IMG/VR virus record: IMGVR_UViG_3300042988_000379
Coordinates: 1-33,492 of that record
Strand: one strand, 5' to 3'
Source: a virus
DNA: 33,492 bases
Notes under the pieces: generated by a model
The model's input: only the letters and a program-made list of their open reading frames with translations
The model's database searches: none
Told to the model about the DNA's origin: nothing
Part shown: positions 14,092 to 22,464 of the stretch, piece after piece
How the letters are laid out: the number at the start of each line of letters is the position of its first letter
How positions within the stretch are numbered: position 1 is the first letter of the stretch
Made by a program: the position numbers and the translations under genes

Positions 14092-15120
14092 CTATATTAA
14101 TTTAAAATATTCCTCTATACTCACGTCTTTCCAATATAACCCATTATATTCTGTCTCTGATCTAATATGTTGTCTAAGAATATATCTATTTAAACCAATA
14201 CTCTTAACATCAGATATTGTTTCAAAAACATATTTAATTCCTTCGTCATCATATCCAATTACTGGTTTGGCAAAATTAGATTCAATTCCTTTATAAATCT
14301 TTCTTTCGGCATTTATGTTATTATCCTGGTGAGTTACCCATCTTAAATTAGATACATCATTATTTAATTTGTCTCTATCAATATGATCTACTACTGGTAA
14401 ATTATCAGGATTTGGTATAAATACTTCTGCAACAATTCTGTGTACAGGTATATTTTTCCTATGAATCTTAACTCTATAATGTCCAGTAGCAGCAACATGT
14501 GGTTTTAATAATCTGTTTACTTTTTTAGAATAAATTTGTCCTTCCTTAGATACCATATAATCATCTTGATATATAACAAATTCACTTAATTCAGTCTCAT
14601 CTTTTTTTCTGTAAAAAGTGTAATCTCTATAAATTTTGTTTTGTCTGATTCCAAATATTATTCTGTAAACAATAATGCTCAATCCATTTATTTTTATATT
14701 ATATTTATTTGCTAAAAATCTAGCAACTTCATTTGTGCTGGGTAGCACAATTTCTTCTTTAGTATGAATATTCACAACATAAACTTCTTTAGATCCTTTA
14801 TGATTAAGTGGATTAGTTTTTTTCAGAGTATTTATACAATGTAATCTATTTTCTTTTGATGTAATTAATTCTAAATTATTTATATTCCAATTTAATTTAT
14901 TTCCGTCCTTATGATTTACAATATCTCCTTCACCAGATAGTAAATGTAAAAATAATCTATGACAAGATAATGTTTTTTTCTTACCATCATTATTTTTTAA
15001 TGTTATCATCGGATACTCCATTAATTGTTGTTTCAATTCATATCCAGTAGTTTTGTTCCTTATAATACAATTAAACGGATCAACTTCGTAATTATCAAAC
15101 CCAGTTATATCATAAAACAT
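14092..15120 (-). CDS. Homing endonuclease with two HNH modules
   Basis: 342 residues. Module 1 has CHRLF (His54) and VNHKDGNKLNWNINNLE (His70, Asn78 and Asn82). Module 2 has VHRIV (His227) and VDHIDRDKLNNDVSNLRWVT (His246, Asn254 and Asn258). Each is followed by a NUMOD-like DNA-binding segment (VYVVNIHTKEEIVLPS; KPVIGYDDEGIKYVFETI). Both HNH sets look intact. The ATG shares a base with the gp21 stop (TAATG), so translation is coupled to the protease gene. Its TAG stop forms part of the next ribosome site. A TATAAATA at 14829-14836 inside it might be chance. Confidence 0.85.
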   Translation of the reverse strand: MFYDITGFDNYEVDPFNCIIRNKTTGYELKQQLMEYPMITLKNNDGKKKTLSCHRLFLHLLSGEGDIVNHKDGNKLNWNINNLELITSKENRLHCINTLKKTNPLNHKGSKEVYVVNIHTKEEIVLPSTNEVARFLANKYNIKINGLSIIVYRIIFGIRQNKIYRDYTFYRKKDETELSEFVIYQDDYMVSKEGQIYSKKVNRLLKPHVAATGHYRVKIHRKNIPVHRIVAEVFIPNPDNLPVVDHIDRDKLNNDVSNLRWVTHQDNNINAERKIYKGIESNFAKPVIGYDDEGIKYVFETISDVKSIGLNRYILRQHIRSETEYNGLYWKDVSIEEYFKLI

Positions 15121-15764
15121 TATTTAATCGACCCTATGAAATTTTTCCAAATTTCCAATGCCACTTCTTCTATCTGTTGTTGTGATGCCTTTCTGATTCT
15201 ATTCTGTGATTCTTCCAGATGTTTTTGTATCCATTCACCATTTTCCATAACCCATTCGGCTTCTTCCATCATTGCTTCAACCCAAGCATCCGGGGCTGAT
15301 GGGTCGATCACCGAGTCAATAGATCTAATACACAGATCTGGTTGAACAATTTTCACACCATTACTTTCCTTTAGGGAACCGAGTGATCGACTCGAAACCC
15401 CAAAAGACACTCCACCGTCAATCAATGCTTTTAATTGCTTTCCACAAGTTGTGTTAAGAACTTTAGCTTTGCCTATGACATTATTTCCTTCAAATACTAA
15501 ATCATTAACAACATGTGAAATTCTGTCTGGATTGATTGATGGTGTTGGATCATGGGATAAAGTTCCTAATGCTCTATTTTTTGACACATAATCTTCAATA
15601 TACTTGGAGACAGCGGATTCCATTACATTTTTTGGATACATTCTACCGTTTCTATTTTTTACTTCTGATTGGAGGAAGATACCTTTAATGAAGTAATCTT
15701 TTTTACCGTTATTGGATTCTTCTAAAATTTCGAAGTCTTGGATGTCTTCTATTAGTAATTTCAT
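15120..15764 (-). CDS. 21: Prohead core protease (gp21-like)
   Basis: 214 residues; T4 gp21 has 212. Family segments: GIFLQSEVKNRNGRMYPKNV near residue 28, GTLSHDP with likely catalytic His71, and GVSFGVSSRSLGS with the catalytic Ser in SSR at 124-125. It cleaves scaffold, capsid and internal proteins after (L/I)xE in the assembled prohead, so the two proteins at 737 and 1323 are expected substrates. The late promoter is 45 bases upstream. The stop overlaps the start of the double-HNH gene. Confidence 0.93.
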   Translation of the reverse strand: MKLLIEDIQDFEILEESNNGKKDYFIKGIFLQSEVKNRNGRMYPKNVMESAVSKYIEDYVSKNRALGTLSHDPTPSINPDRISHVVNDLVFEGNNVIGKAKVLNTTCGKQLKALIDGGVSFGVSSRSLGSLKESNGVKIVQPDLCIRSIDSVIDPSAPDAWVEAMMEEAEWVMENGEWIQKHLEESQNRIRKASQQQIEEVALEIWKNFIGSIK

Positions 15765-15808
15765 TGTTGTTCTCTATAATGGAATGGAATTAGAAATTGT
15801 GATATTAG

Positions 15809-15816
15809 TATTTATA
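15809..15816 (-). promoter_or_regulatory. Late promoter (TATAAATA) for gene 21
   Basis: The minus strand reads TATAAATA 45 bases before the gp21 ATG, in the 133-base gap after the GC-rich gene. It restores late transcription downstream of that insert. Confidence 0.8.
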
Positions 15817-15897
15817 AAATTAATGAAATGGGGGTGAATTTGTTTGCGTCTTCGAGTTGGTCGGCGGGTGTCTCCAAGACGGCGCTGTATGTGTAAC

Positions 15898-18786
15898 TCA
15901 TGGAACGATTACCTCGCGGACTGATATGTTATTCCAGTACGTTGTTGGGTATGCTGCGCCGTTATTGTTTTGTACTGTAATATACGAGGTTGTTGCCGTC
16001 GCTATAAATTCGAAAGAAGGAACCACACCCCCTGTAAATGAAGAAATCCCGACAACATTAGAACTAGTTCCAGTATCATCCGATTTTCGGAAAAACAACG
16101 GAGCAGTTGGTGATATCGCATAGCAAGAACAAAAGTATTTTTTACCTACAACAGTTGCAACAGATGTCGTTGCCCAGCTTGTCGATGTTTTGTAGATCGA
16201 GAGTTTCCCATCTACCGCACTTAAAGTAGCTGCATTACCTGCAGACCATCCGATAGTGTTTACTAGGTTTGTACCATTACTCACCAACTCCGGCCCAAGC
16301 TGATACGACCTGCCCCGCTTCGCATCCAGGTATTTGATGATCTTCGCGTCGTACTTGCTCTCCGCTGCCATCACGATCCGACCGTAATCGCCGGATGGGC
16401 GTTGCGGGAACTTGTAATCTGTTGCACCTGAAAGAATCAGGCCGGAATCTTTGGTTGTGTAGTCGCCGGTTGCGGTGTAGATGACGTTGGTGCCGGTGAC
16501 TTGTTTTACACTGACATTATCCACCTTTAACGGTCCTGCAGGAGAACCGAACGTAATATACATGGTCGTTGCTGTGGAAACCAATAACAGGGTTGTTGTT
16601 CCTGTCGATGCAATAGCAGCACTGTATGCGCTTCCAGTGGCTCCAGTCGAATCTACGCCAAACCGAAAAATACCTCCGTTCAGTAGGGACGACGAAAATG
16701 AAATTTTATAAACTGCCCCAATGCTGCAGGTAATGCCTTGAACAGCCCTACCGGCACTTCCTGCTAACCCGACAGACATCTCTCCAGATACAGCGGCAAT
16801 TTCCCCATTGGTTGCAGTCCACCCCGTCGTATCCGTGGTAAACGTCCCATTCGTAACCAACTCCGGTCCCAACTGACTTTCACTCAGAACAGTCGGCCAC
16901 GTTATCGGCAAATTATCATCCGTCGTATCCCGATCCAGATAGAACCTCCCGTTGCCGTCGAGTCGCAGTGTTGGACTGCCTGCGACGGATGGTGCGGTGG
17001 CGTGGTAGCCTGGGATTTCGCGGACGGAGATGTTGTCGAAGGATATTGTCGATCCGGCTGTGCTTGTGTTTGTGGTAACAAGGATATAAGAGGTTGTCGC
17101 CGTCGCTGTAAAAACCAGATCTCTACGCCCTATATTCAAGGACGAGTTCAGCACGTTATTGCCAACACCGTTAGAGGCATCCCCTTTCTCAATACGAACT
17201 AAGGTTGTCGTAGACGATATTGCTGTAAGGTTTGCGGAGTATCTGTAGGTTTTACCAACAACAGTTGTTATTGCTTGGTATACATATGTCAGTGACGCAA
17301 ATGTCAACGTAGCAACGCCGCCAGTCTCAGTCAGCGATGTTCCACCGGCACGTGTCCACCCTGTCGTGCCGTTGCTGAAGTCCCCATTCGTAACCAACTC
17401 CTGTCCCAGCGCCAGACCTTCACTCTGATCCAGCAACACACCCACCGGATCATCAGGCCCATACGTCGCCGTCGTCCCGGCGCGGTCGCTGTACAGGCTG
17501 ATCGGGTAGCCTGCGGCGAGGGCGAGGGCGGTGTAGGTTGCTGCCCACGATGCGTCTACTTTTTGATAATCCGCAACAACACCGGCGGTCAAATTTGGCT
17601 TAAACACTCCGTACACAGAACTTGTTCCTGTATGTACTTGGTTCGGGGTGTTCGAATGCGCAGTTGATATTCTTAATGTTGGAGCAGCACCGACAGAATG
17701 CGTAACAGATGCTTGAATGAATGACCACCCTGCACCAGCATCAGAGATACTAAAGGTCGACAACCCAACAACATTAGTATATTTAATAGACAGATCTGTT
17801 AAATCAATAATCACATTTACACTTTGTGATGTTCCTCCTGTAAACAAAACCTCTACGCGAGATTCGCCACTAATTGCCTTAAAGTACCCAGAAAAATACA
17901 CCTTTCCTGTCCCAGGCATTAAAGACGAAGCAACTAGATTATGTGTACTCGATGCCGTATTCTCTGTATACGTGTAGGCAGAGGTTCCGCCAAGTGGGTC
18001 CGCTAAACCAGACGCTGCCGTTCCTTGTGTTACTGTTGATCCAATCTCTGTCCCGTTTATTAAATTCCGCCTCAACCACGGTACATTCTTCGTCGCCGCC
18101 CAGGCGTATTGTTCGGTCGTCCAGTCGGTGATGAGCTGGTAGGATTGGTCGGTGGTGGAGGCGAGGTATATCCCGCAGTTTGATATGTTTAATCCTTTTG
18201 CTACGTCGCCTGTATAGGATGCTGTGCCGTCTGCCGTTGCCCCGTAAAAAATACAGCCGCCCGATGCATTAGCCGCATCAAACGAGCAAGTTATTGTCAC
18301 ATCAACAGTGCCAGACTGTACCAACGACGCAGAGACGCTTACGTTGGAGACCCCGGAACTAACAAGCTGACCGAGTGATCCGGTTGTTAGGTTTACGTAC
18401 CGCAAGTACCTTGCGTCTGCAAAGCCAGTTCCTGCGGTTATTGCAAAGGCAGCCCAATCCCGACCAACACCTGCAATTCTAGCTTTTAGAGTAACAAGCC
18501 TGCCTGCAACGACAGCACTCCCGGCGCTTGTCTGACCTAAAAAGTGCGTTCCACCGCCAGCGGACTCTAAAAAACCCGTTGCTGTTGCTGTTGAGACTGT
18601 TTTCGTCCACGCCGCATTACTAAAATCCTCCGAATACGTCAGAAGATTCCTTCGCGGAAGATGATCGGAGCCGCCCCAGATGGCGGAGGGGTCTTGGATT
18701 AGGACGCAGTTGGAATCGCGTTGTAAAGAGTTGAGATTAAATCCACTTGTTCTTGCACCAACTTGATAAGGAACGGCAGGAATCAT
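15898..18786 (-). CDS. GC-rich modular virion or adhesin protein with jelly-roll-type repeats
   Basis: 962 residues, with base composition near half GC, clearly above its neighbours; the GC-rich tract continues to about 15838. Two segments of RRNLLTYSEDFSNAAW type start near residues 45 and 239. Three modules of about 125-130 residues follow at about 461-591, 640-763 and 830-960, each opening ELV(T/S)NG and closing (D/N)N(I/V)SV(R/K)(E/Q). This layout is familiar from tail or surface proteins of phages of GC-richer hosts, and the modules resemble carbohydrate-binding jelly rolls. No signal or membrane segment. Its ATG overlaps the previous stop (ATGA), so it is expressed with the late operon. 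Probably a transferred adhesin or head-fibre gene. Confidence 0.75.
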   Translation of the reverse strand: MIPAVPYQVGARTSGFNLNSLQRDSNCVLIQDPSAIWGGSDHLPRRNLLTYSEDFSNAAWTKTVSTATATGFLESAGGGTHFLGQTSAGSAVVAGRLVTLKARIAGVGRDWAAFAITAGTGFADARYLRYVNLTTGSLGQLVSSGVSNVSVSASLVQSGTVDVTITCSFDAANASGGCIFYGATADGTASYTGDVAKGLNISNCGIYLASTTDQSYQLITDWTTEQYAWAATKNVPWLRRNLINGTEIGSTVTQGTAASGLADPLGGTSAYTYTENTASSTHNLVASSLMPGTGKVYFSGYFKAISGESRVEVLFTGGTSQSVNVIIDLTDLSIKYTNVVGLSTFSISDAGAGWSFIQASVTHSVGAAPTLRISTAHSNTPNQVHTGTSSVYGVFKPNLTAGVVADYQKVDASWAATYTALALAAGYPISLYSDRAGTTATYGPDDPVGVLLDQSEGLALGQELVTNGDFSNGTTGWTRAGGTSLTETGGVATLTFASLTYVYQAITTVVGKTYRYSANLTAISSTTTLVRIEKGDASNGVGNNVLNSSLNIGRRDLVFTATATTSYILVTTNTSTAGSTISFDNISVREIPGYHATAPSVAGSPTLRLDGNGRFYLDRDTTDDNLPITWPTVLSESQLGPELVTNGTFTTDTTGWTATNGEIAAVSGEMSVGLAGSAGRAVQGITCSIGAVYKISFSSSLLNGGIFRFGVDSTGATGSAYSAAIASTGTTTLLLVSTATTMYITFGSPAGPLKVDNVSVKQVTGTNVIYTATGDYTTKDSGLILSGATDYKFPQRPSGDYGRIVMAAESKYDAKIIKYLDAKRGRSYQLGPELVSNGTNLVNTIGWSAGNAATLSAVDGKLSIYKTSTSWATTSVATVVGKKYFCSCYAISPTAPLFFRKSDDTGTSSNVVGISSFTGGVVPSFEFIATATTSYITVQNNNGAAYPTTYWNNISVREVIVP

Positions 18787-19250
18787 CCTATATCTCCATA
18801 TAATATAAATGTATTAGGAGAATAACACATTAAAGATGCTGGGGAAAACTGGCTAGAGATATTAACTGAATTAGAAGTTGAATTAATAACCATTCCACCA
18901 TTAGCGAATGTAACGGTATTATTTAATCTAATGACAGAGCAAGAAAACCCAGGATCAACGGAAGACACAATTAAAACTGTAGGATAAGTATTATTAACCA
19001 ATAATATTTTACCATTATTATTAGCTTCGATTGTATGGGAATTAGCTGTTATTTGAATAAAGATATCATTAGATATAGCATATTGTTTAGATGTTAAATT
19101 TATAAAATTACCATTAGAAACACCGAAGCCGAGTTGGGACAGGGGCACTTTTACAGATTGGTCTGGGTCAGAATCCATATTTACAGCCAATACTAATGTA
19201 TCAGAAGAAGGATTATCATATTGTGGTAAGTCTGTTATTTTTATGCCCAT
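18783..19250 (-). CDS. Small structural protein, fibre-base type
   Basis: 155 residues. The start MGIKITDLPQYDNPSSDTLV matches a common N-terminal motif of phage fibre or structural proteins (ITDLP.....D.LV), followed by VKVPLSQLGFG. The rest is Asn/Ser/Val-rich beta (NGKILLVNNTYPTVLIVSS), as in small fibres. It is translationally coupled to the GC-rich protein, so the two may form one appendage, with this part as base. Location on head or tail is not shown by sequence. Confidence 0.6.
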   Translation of the reverse strand: MGIKITDLPQYDNPSSDTLVLAVNMDSDPDQSVKVPLSQLGFGVSNGNFINLTSKQYAISNDIFIQITANSHTIEANNNGKILLVNNTYPTVLIVSSVDPGFSCSVIRLNNTVTFANGGMVINSTSNSVNISSQFSPASLMCYSPNTFILYGDIG

Positions 19251-19267
19251 TGGGTTTCCTATATTCT

Positions 19268-19816
19268 TTATTGGTTAATTAGTAATGTATCATCATTTTC
19301 AGCATAAAACGTATTTCCATCTTCATCTGTAAAGGTATAATAAGTATAGTTAAATGCATTTGGATCGTTCATCCACCCAGCATCATAATCACGATTATTT
19401 TTATGTAATTCAAGAATAATTGTATAATGTGAATTTGGTTTACTATTATATGTTTTTATTCCGATATCACCAGTTGGAATTTCTGCATTATTATTGATTG
19501 TTAACCAGTTATTCATTTTATTATATTCATTATTATTATTTATAAAACAAATAGAAGATGCGGTATTACCGGACCAAAATAATTCCACTGAAGTATTTGA
19601 AGTTGAGTACCAAATTTTATTGACAGTAGTTTCATAGAAAGATTTTGAAGATCCACCAGAAGATAAATAATCGCCATCTGTATTTAATGCGCCCGAGAAT
19701 GTATTTGCTTTTATTTTAAATGGATTATTTTCTTCTGAGCCATCTAATTGACCAGTTAATTTTACAATTACTTTTCTGGTATCTTCTAGTGTTTGATATG
19801 AATAACTATTAGCCAT
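19268..19816 (-). CDS. Probable virion structural protein
   Basis: 182 residues, begins MANSYSYQTLEDTRKVIVKLTGQLDGS. The DTRKVIVKLTGxxDGS start and later VELFWSGNTASSI and TGDIGIKTYNSKPNSHYTII recall a virion protein of T4-like marine phages (from memory). Beta-rich and Asn-rich. Its start overlaps the preceding stop by eight bases. The gene lies in the late operon between gene 20 and gene 21. Confidence 0.6.
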   Translation of the reverse strand: MANSYSYQTLEDTRKVIVKLTGQLDGSEENNPFKIKANTFSGALNTDGDYLSSGGSSKSFYETTVNKIWYSTSNTSVELFWSGNTASSICFINNNNEYNKMNNWLTINNNAEIPTGDIGIKTYNSKPNSHYTIILELHKNNRDYDAGWMNDPNAFNYTYYTFTDEDGNTFYAENDDTLLINQ

Positions 19817-20201
19817 TTAAGCATTTGTCCAATATTAGTAAATAATTTTCTGATGATTGTTGAATAAATTCATTAAGTTCTTCTTTGTATTCGATACTTT
19901 CATATAGGTCAAGAATTGGTTGAGTACATTCTTTATTTAACATTAAAGTTGAGTTATCGAGGAATTTAATTTCTTCAACATCTTCTATATTTAAAGAGTT
20001 AATAAAATCTTCTGATATTGAGATTTCATCAAAAGTAAATGAGAAGTATTTCTTTAATTTTTCACAGTAATACAGAGCGACTTTAGGTCCACCAGAAAAC
20101 TTTTGTATTGATTTTCTATTTAATACAAGAGAATATGGTGGATCTTTAGATTCATTAAGATTATTTAAAATACTTTCTAAAATATCGTTTTCCTTTTCCA
20201 T
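19809..20201 (-). CDS. Unknown late protein of the head operon
   Basis: 130 residues, acidic, begins MEKENDILESILNNLNESKD. It has no cysteine cluster or membrane segment. AAGAGAAAAC precedes the ATG, which overlaps the end of the previous gene by 41 bases. The operon position between core-like proteins and structural proteins suggests a role in head assembly, perhaps a chaperone, but no family is recognised. Confidence 0.6.
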   Translation of the reverse strand: MEKENDILESILNNLNESKDPPYSLVLNRKSIQKFSGGPKVALYYCEKLKKYFSFTFDEISISEDFINSLNIEDVEEIKFLDNSTLMLNKECTQPILDLYESIEYKEELNEFIQQSSENYLLILDKCLNG

Positions 20202-20895
20202 GTTTTCTCTTAAATTGTGTTGGGGAAAGTGTATTCATATCAGAAGAAACGTCTTCATGAACTAATTCTTCTGGTAATCTTTTTGGATTAACTGATTTAA
20301 AATGAGCAGTTGCCTTTTTAACTCTAGAAAGAAGTTGATTAGATCGAACAATTCCTTCAGAACGTTTTACAGCTTTATTAATTGGTTCGGATGGATCTTC
20401 TTTTTTAAACATTTTGGCATTTGCTTTATCAACATTCTTGTCATAATCTTTTACTGCTGCTTTTTTATATTTATCATGTGTTTCTTTAGAGACTTCAGAA
20501 ATATCTTCGACATCTTCTTTACACATTTCAGATTTCAATTTATTTGGAACATGTACTGAAGTTCCAGATAATTCTGTATTCCAACCATCTTTCTTTACAA
20601 CAGCATTAAATTGTTTGGCATTATCGGGATGATCGAATGAAAATAGAACACCAACATTTCCGGCTCTAGAAACTTTACCACCAAGATTTTTTAGATGTGA
20701 AGAATATACATGATGATCAATAAGTTCTTCATCAATCTCTTCCTCAACTTTTAAATAATCTTTAGATAAATCTTGTTTAATTGCATCTAAAGATGTTGAA
20801 AGTTTATCTTTAATGGCAGCTTCAATTTCTTTTTGCATATCAGCAACTTTATTATCAAATGCGTAGTTAATTGCATTTTTAATATTCTCGTTCAT
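20161..20895 (-). CDS. Prohead core or internal protein candidate
   Basis: 244 residues. Begins MNENIKNAINYAFDNKVADM followed by a coiled coil (IEAAIKDKLSTSLDAIKQD), the form of core proteins in T4-like phages. A middle alpha/beta part has GVLFSFDHPDNAKQF. Then ISEVSKETHDKYKKAAVKD matches motifs in the neighbouring gene. The C-terminus is very basic (FKRKHGKGKRYFRKYFK). LPEELVHE contains LxE-type sites for gp21. Overlaps the upstream gene by ATGA. Position after gene 20 corresponds to T4 gp67/gp68, but I do not see enough identity to assign either. Confidence 0.65.
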   Translation of the reverse strand: MNENIKNAINYAFDNKVADMQKEIEAAIKDKLSTSLDAIKQDLSKDYLKVEEEIDEELIDHHVYSSHLKNLGGKVSRAGNVGVLFSFDHPDNAKQFNAVVKKDGWNTELSGTSVHVPNKLKSEMCKEDVEDISEVSKETHDKYKKAAVKDYDKNVDKANAKMFKKEDPSEPINKAVKRSEGIVRSNQLLSRVKKATAHFKSVNPKRLPEELVHEDVSSDMNTLSPTQFKRKHGKGKRYFRKYFK

Positions 20896-21560
20896 CTTTG
20901 TTTTCCTTTATGTGAATTTTTAAAAGCAGGAGCAACACCAATTTTATCTTTCTTAGGTGATGTGTCTTTTTTGGAAAGAGTTTTTAGTGCTAACCCAATT
21001 CCAGTTGTTCGATTTTCAATTTTGGGATCTACTGTTTCTGAATTTCTACTTTGATTTACAACACGTTTTGAACGATCACCAGATGCTTTTTGAACATATT
21101 CAGATGCAGTTTCTTTTGAGATTTCGGAAATAACTTCACCTCCAATTTCTTCTGATTCTGTTCCAAATACCTTTGCTTTTGGTTTTGCTACACCAGAACC
21201 AACAATTTTATCATGTGCTAAACCAATACCAGTTTTTCTATTTTGCATTTTACGTAATGCATTTTGTTGATCATTATTATGTTTTTCAAAATCAGTTTTT
21301 GCTGTTTCTAACCCAGTTTCTTTATGAGTATTCCAAGATTGTGTTGCTTTGGTTCCAGAAGATAATTGCTTATTAAATTGATTAGAAGAATCGGTTGATG
21401 CCTTTTTAATATATGAATGTAATGTAGAATTGGAAATCTCAGTTATGTTTTGTTTTTTCTGAGAAAGTGCGTCTAATACTTTTTTATTTAAAAGATCAAC
21501 AACTTCTTCCTTGAAGTTGCTAAGTTTTTCCGAAAGTGCGAAATTAAGTAGTTTTTTCAT
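20892..21560 (-). CDS. Prohead core or internal protein candidate, repeat-bearing
   Basis: 222 residues, basic, begins MKKLLNFALSEKLSNFKEEV, resembling the start of the next gene. Two internal repeats: ISNSTLHSYIKKASTDSS and ISKETASEYVQKASGDRS; also NRKTGIGLAH and NRTTGIGLAL. The same S.xT..Y..KA motif occurs in the following gene, so the pair is probably related by duplication. Such motifs occur in phage scaffold or internal head proteins. Its own late promoter is 23 bases upstream. Likely packaged or proteolysed core component. Confidence 0.65.
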   Translation of the reverse strand: MKKLLNFALSEKLSNFKEEVVDLLNKKVLDALSQKKQNITEISNSTLHSYIKKASTDSSNQFNKQLSSGTKATQSWNTHKETGLETAKTDFEKHNNDQQNALRKMQNRKTGIGLAHDKIVGSGVAKPKAKVFGTESEEIGGEVISEISKETASEYVQKASGDRSKRVVNQSRNSETVDPKIENRTTGIGLALKTLSKKDTSPKKDKIGVAPAFKNSHKGKQR

Positions 21561-21582
21561 ATTTGTTCTCTGTAAATAATAG

Positions 21583-21590
21583 TATTTATA
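21583..21590 (-). promoter_or_regulatory. Late promoter (TATAAATA) for the core-protein operon
   Basis: The minus strand reads TATAAATA 23 bases before the ATG at 21560 and only one base after the TGA of the endonuclease gene. It would drive the run from 21560 to 15898. Confidence 0.8.
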
Positions 21591-21591
21591 A

Positions 21592-22455
21592 TCAATAGAT
21601 TTTGAACCCCAGTTCTCTTATGTCCTTTGTGAATATTTCTGTGTTACCACTCGATAAAATTTGTTCGCCATTATACCTGTATTTATCATATTCAGATAAT
21701 ATATTTTGCTCTATTTTATATGCATCTATACCTAAATCAAATTGTTTTTCTAATATGGTGCTAATCTTATGTGTTTCACACTTTAAAAACCGGTTCTCTA
21801 CACTTCTGTTTGTTATACCAATTTTATAATATTTGTTGTTATTGTGATATATTTCAATGTAATATAAAATTGCTGGTTTAGTCTTATCAAAACCATATTT
21901 AGCACAAATTGGACAACCAGAACGATTTAATATCGCGTCAGGTCGAGCCATCCACGAGTGGTCACACACCAGACATTTAAACAACGAATTATCTTTATTT
22001 GTTATATAATCTCCAATTAATAATATATTTCTATTTGATTTCTCTAATCTGGAATTCACAATTTCTTTGGTAAGTTGTATTCTACAAGAACAACATGGGC
22101 ACCCAGTTTTAGCATTTAAAATAGAACTGGGTGCCGCAACCCATTCCCAATCACAAACTAAACATTTAAACAATGAATTTACATTTGCATTAATATATTC
22201 CCCAATCATAAGAATATTTCTAGTTTTCAACAATTCATTTGTAATTTCAACAGAAGATTTGTGTGTTCCAAAACAATGTGGGCAATTACTCCTGTTTAAT
22301 ACATTTGATGGTCTTGTCATCCATTCCAATCCACATATCAAACATTTAAACAACGAATTTTCATTAGCACCAAAATATTCACCAACTAATCGAACACTTC
22401 TATTTCCTTCTTCTAATCTTTTATTAACCTCTTCAAATGACAATTTCTTTCCCAT
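21592..22455 (-). CDS. GIY-YIG homing endonuclease with three zinc modules
   Basis: 287 residues, paralogue of the gene at 12954. Three modules at about 5-62, 66-123 and 128-185 each read helix, (V/L)xGEY or GDY, NSLFKCL(I/V)C, then CP.C; metal Cys pairs are 38/41 with 58/61, 98/101 with 119/122, and 161/164 with 181/184. The linker CAKYGFDKTKPAI leads to the GIY-YIG domain (about 194-277): LYYIEI, YYKIGITNRSVENRF and a catalytic-type Glu in YKIEQNILSEY. It starts nine bases after the portal stop with GAGAGGTAGT, so it is read with gene 20. The next late promoter begins right at its end. Confidence 0.8.
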   Translation of the reverse strand: MGKKLSFEEVNKRLEEGNRSVRLVGEYFGANENSLFKCLICGLEWMTRPSNVLNRSNCPHCFGTHKSSVEITNELLKTRNILMIGEYINANVNSLFKCLVCDWEWVAAPSSILNAKTGCPCCSCRIQLTKEIVNSRLEKSNRNILLIGDYITNKDNSLFKCLVCDHSWMARPDAILNRSGCPICAKYGFDKTKPAILYYIEIYHNNNKYYKIGITNRSVENRFLKCETHKISTILEKQFDLGIDAYKIEQNILSEYDKYRYNGEQILSSGNTEIFTKDIRELGFKIY

Positions 22456-22464
22456 ACTACCTCT

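Noticed and set aside
14829-14836. TATAAATA on the minus strand inside the double-HNH gene
   Set aside because: Far from any start codon (about 750 bases before the 81-residue gene); could be chance in AT-rich DNA, so not listed as a promoter.
15857-18131. Several plus-strand ORFs (15857, 16481, 17002, 17717, 17943)
   Set aside because: All are antisense to the GC-rich adhesin gene, where higher GC naturally lengthens open frames.
19537-19544. TATAAATA on the minus strand inside the 19268-19816 gene
   Set aside because: Nearly 290 bases before the next start and within an Asn-codon run; likely fortuitous.
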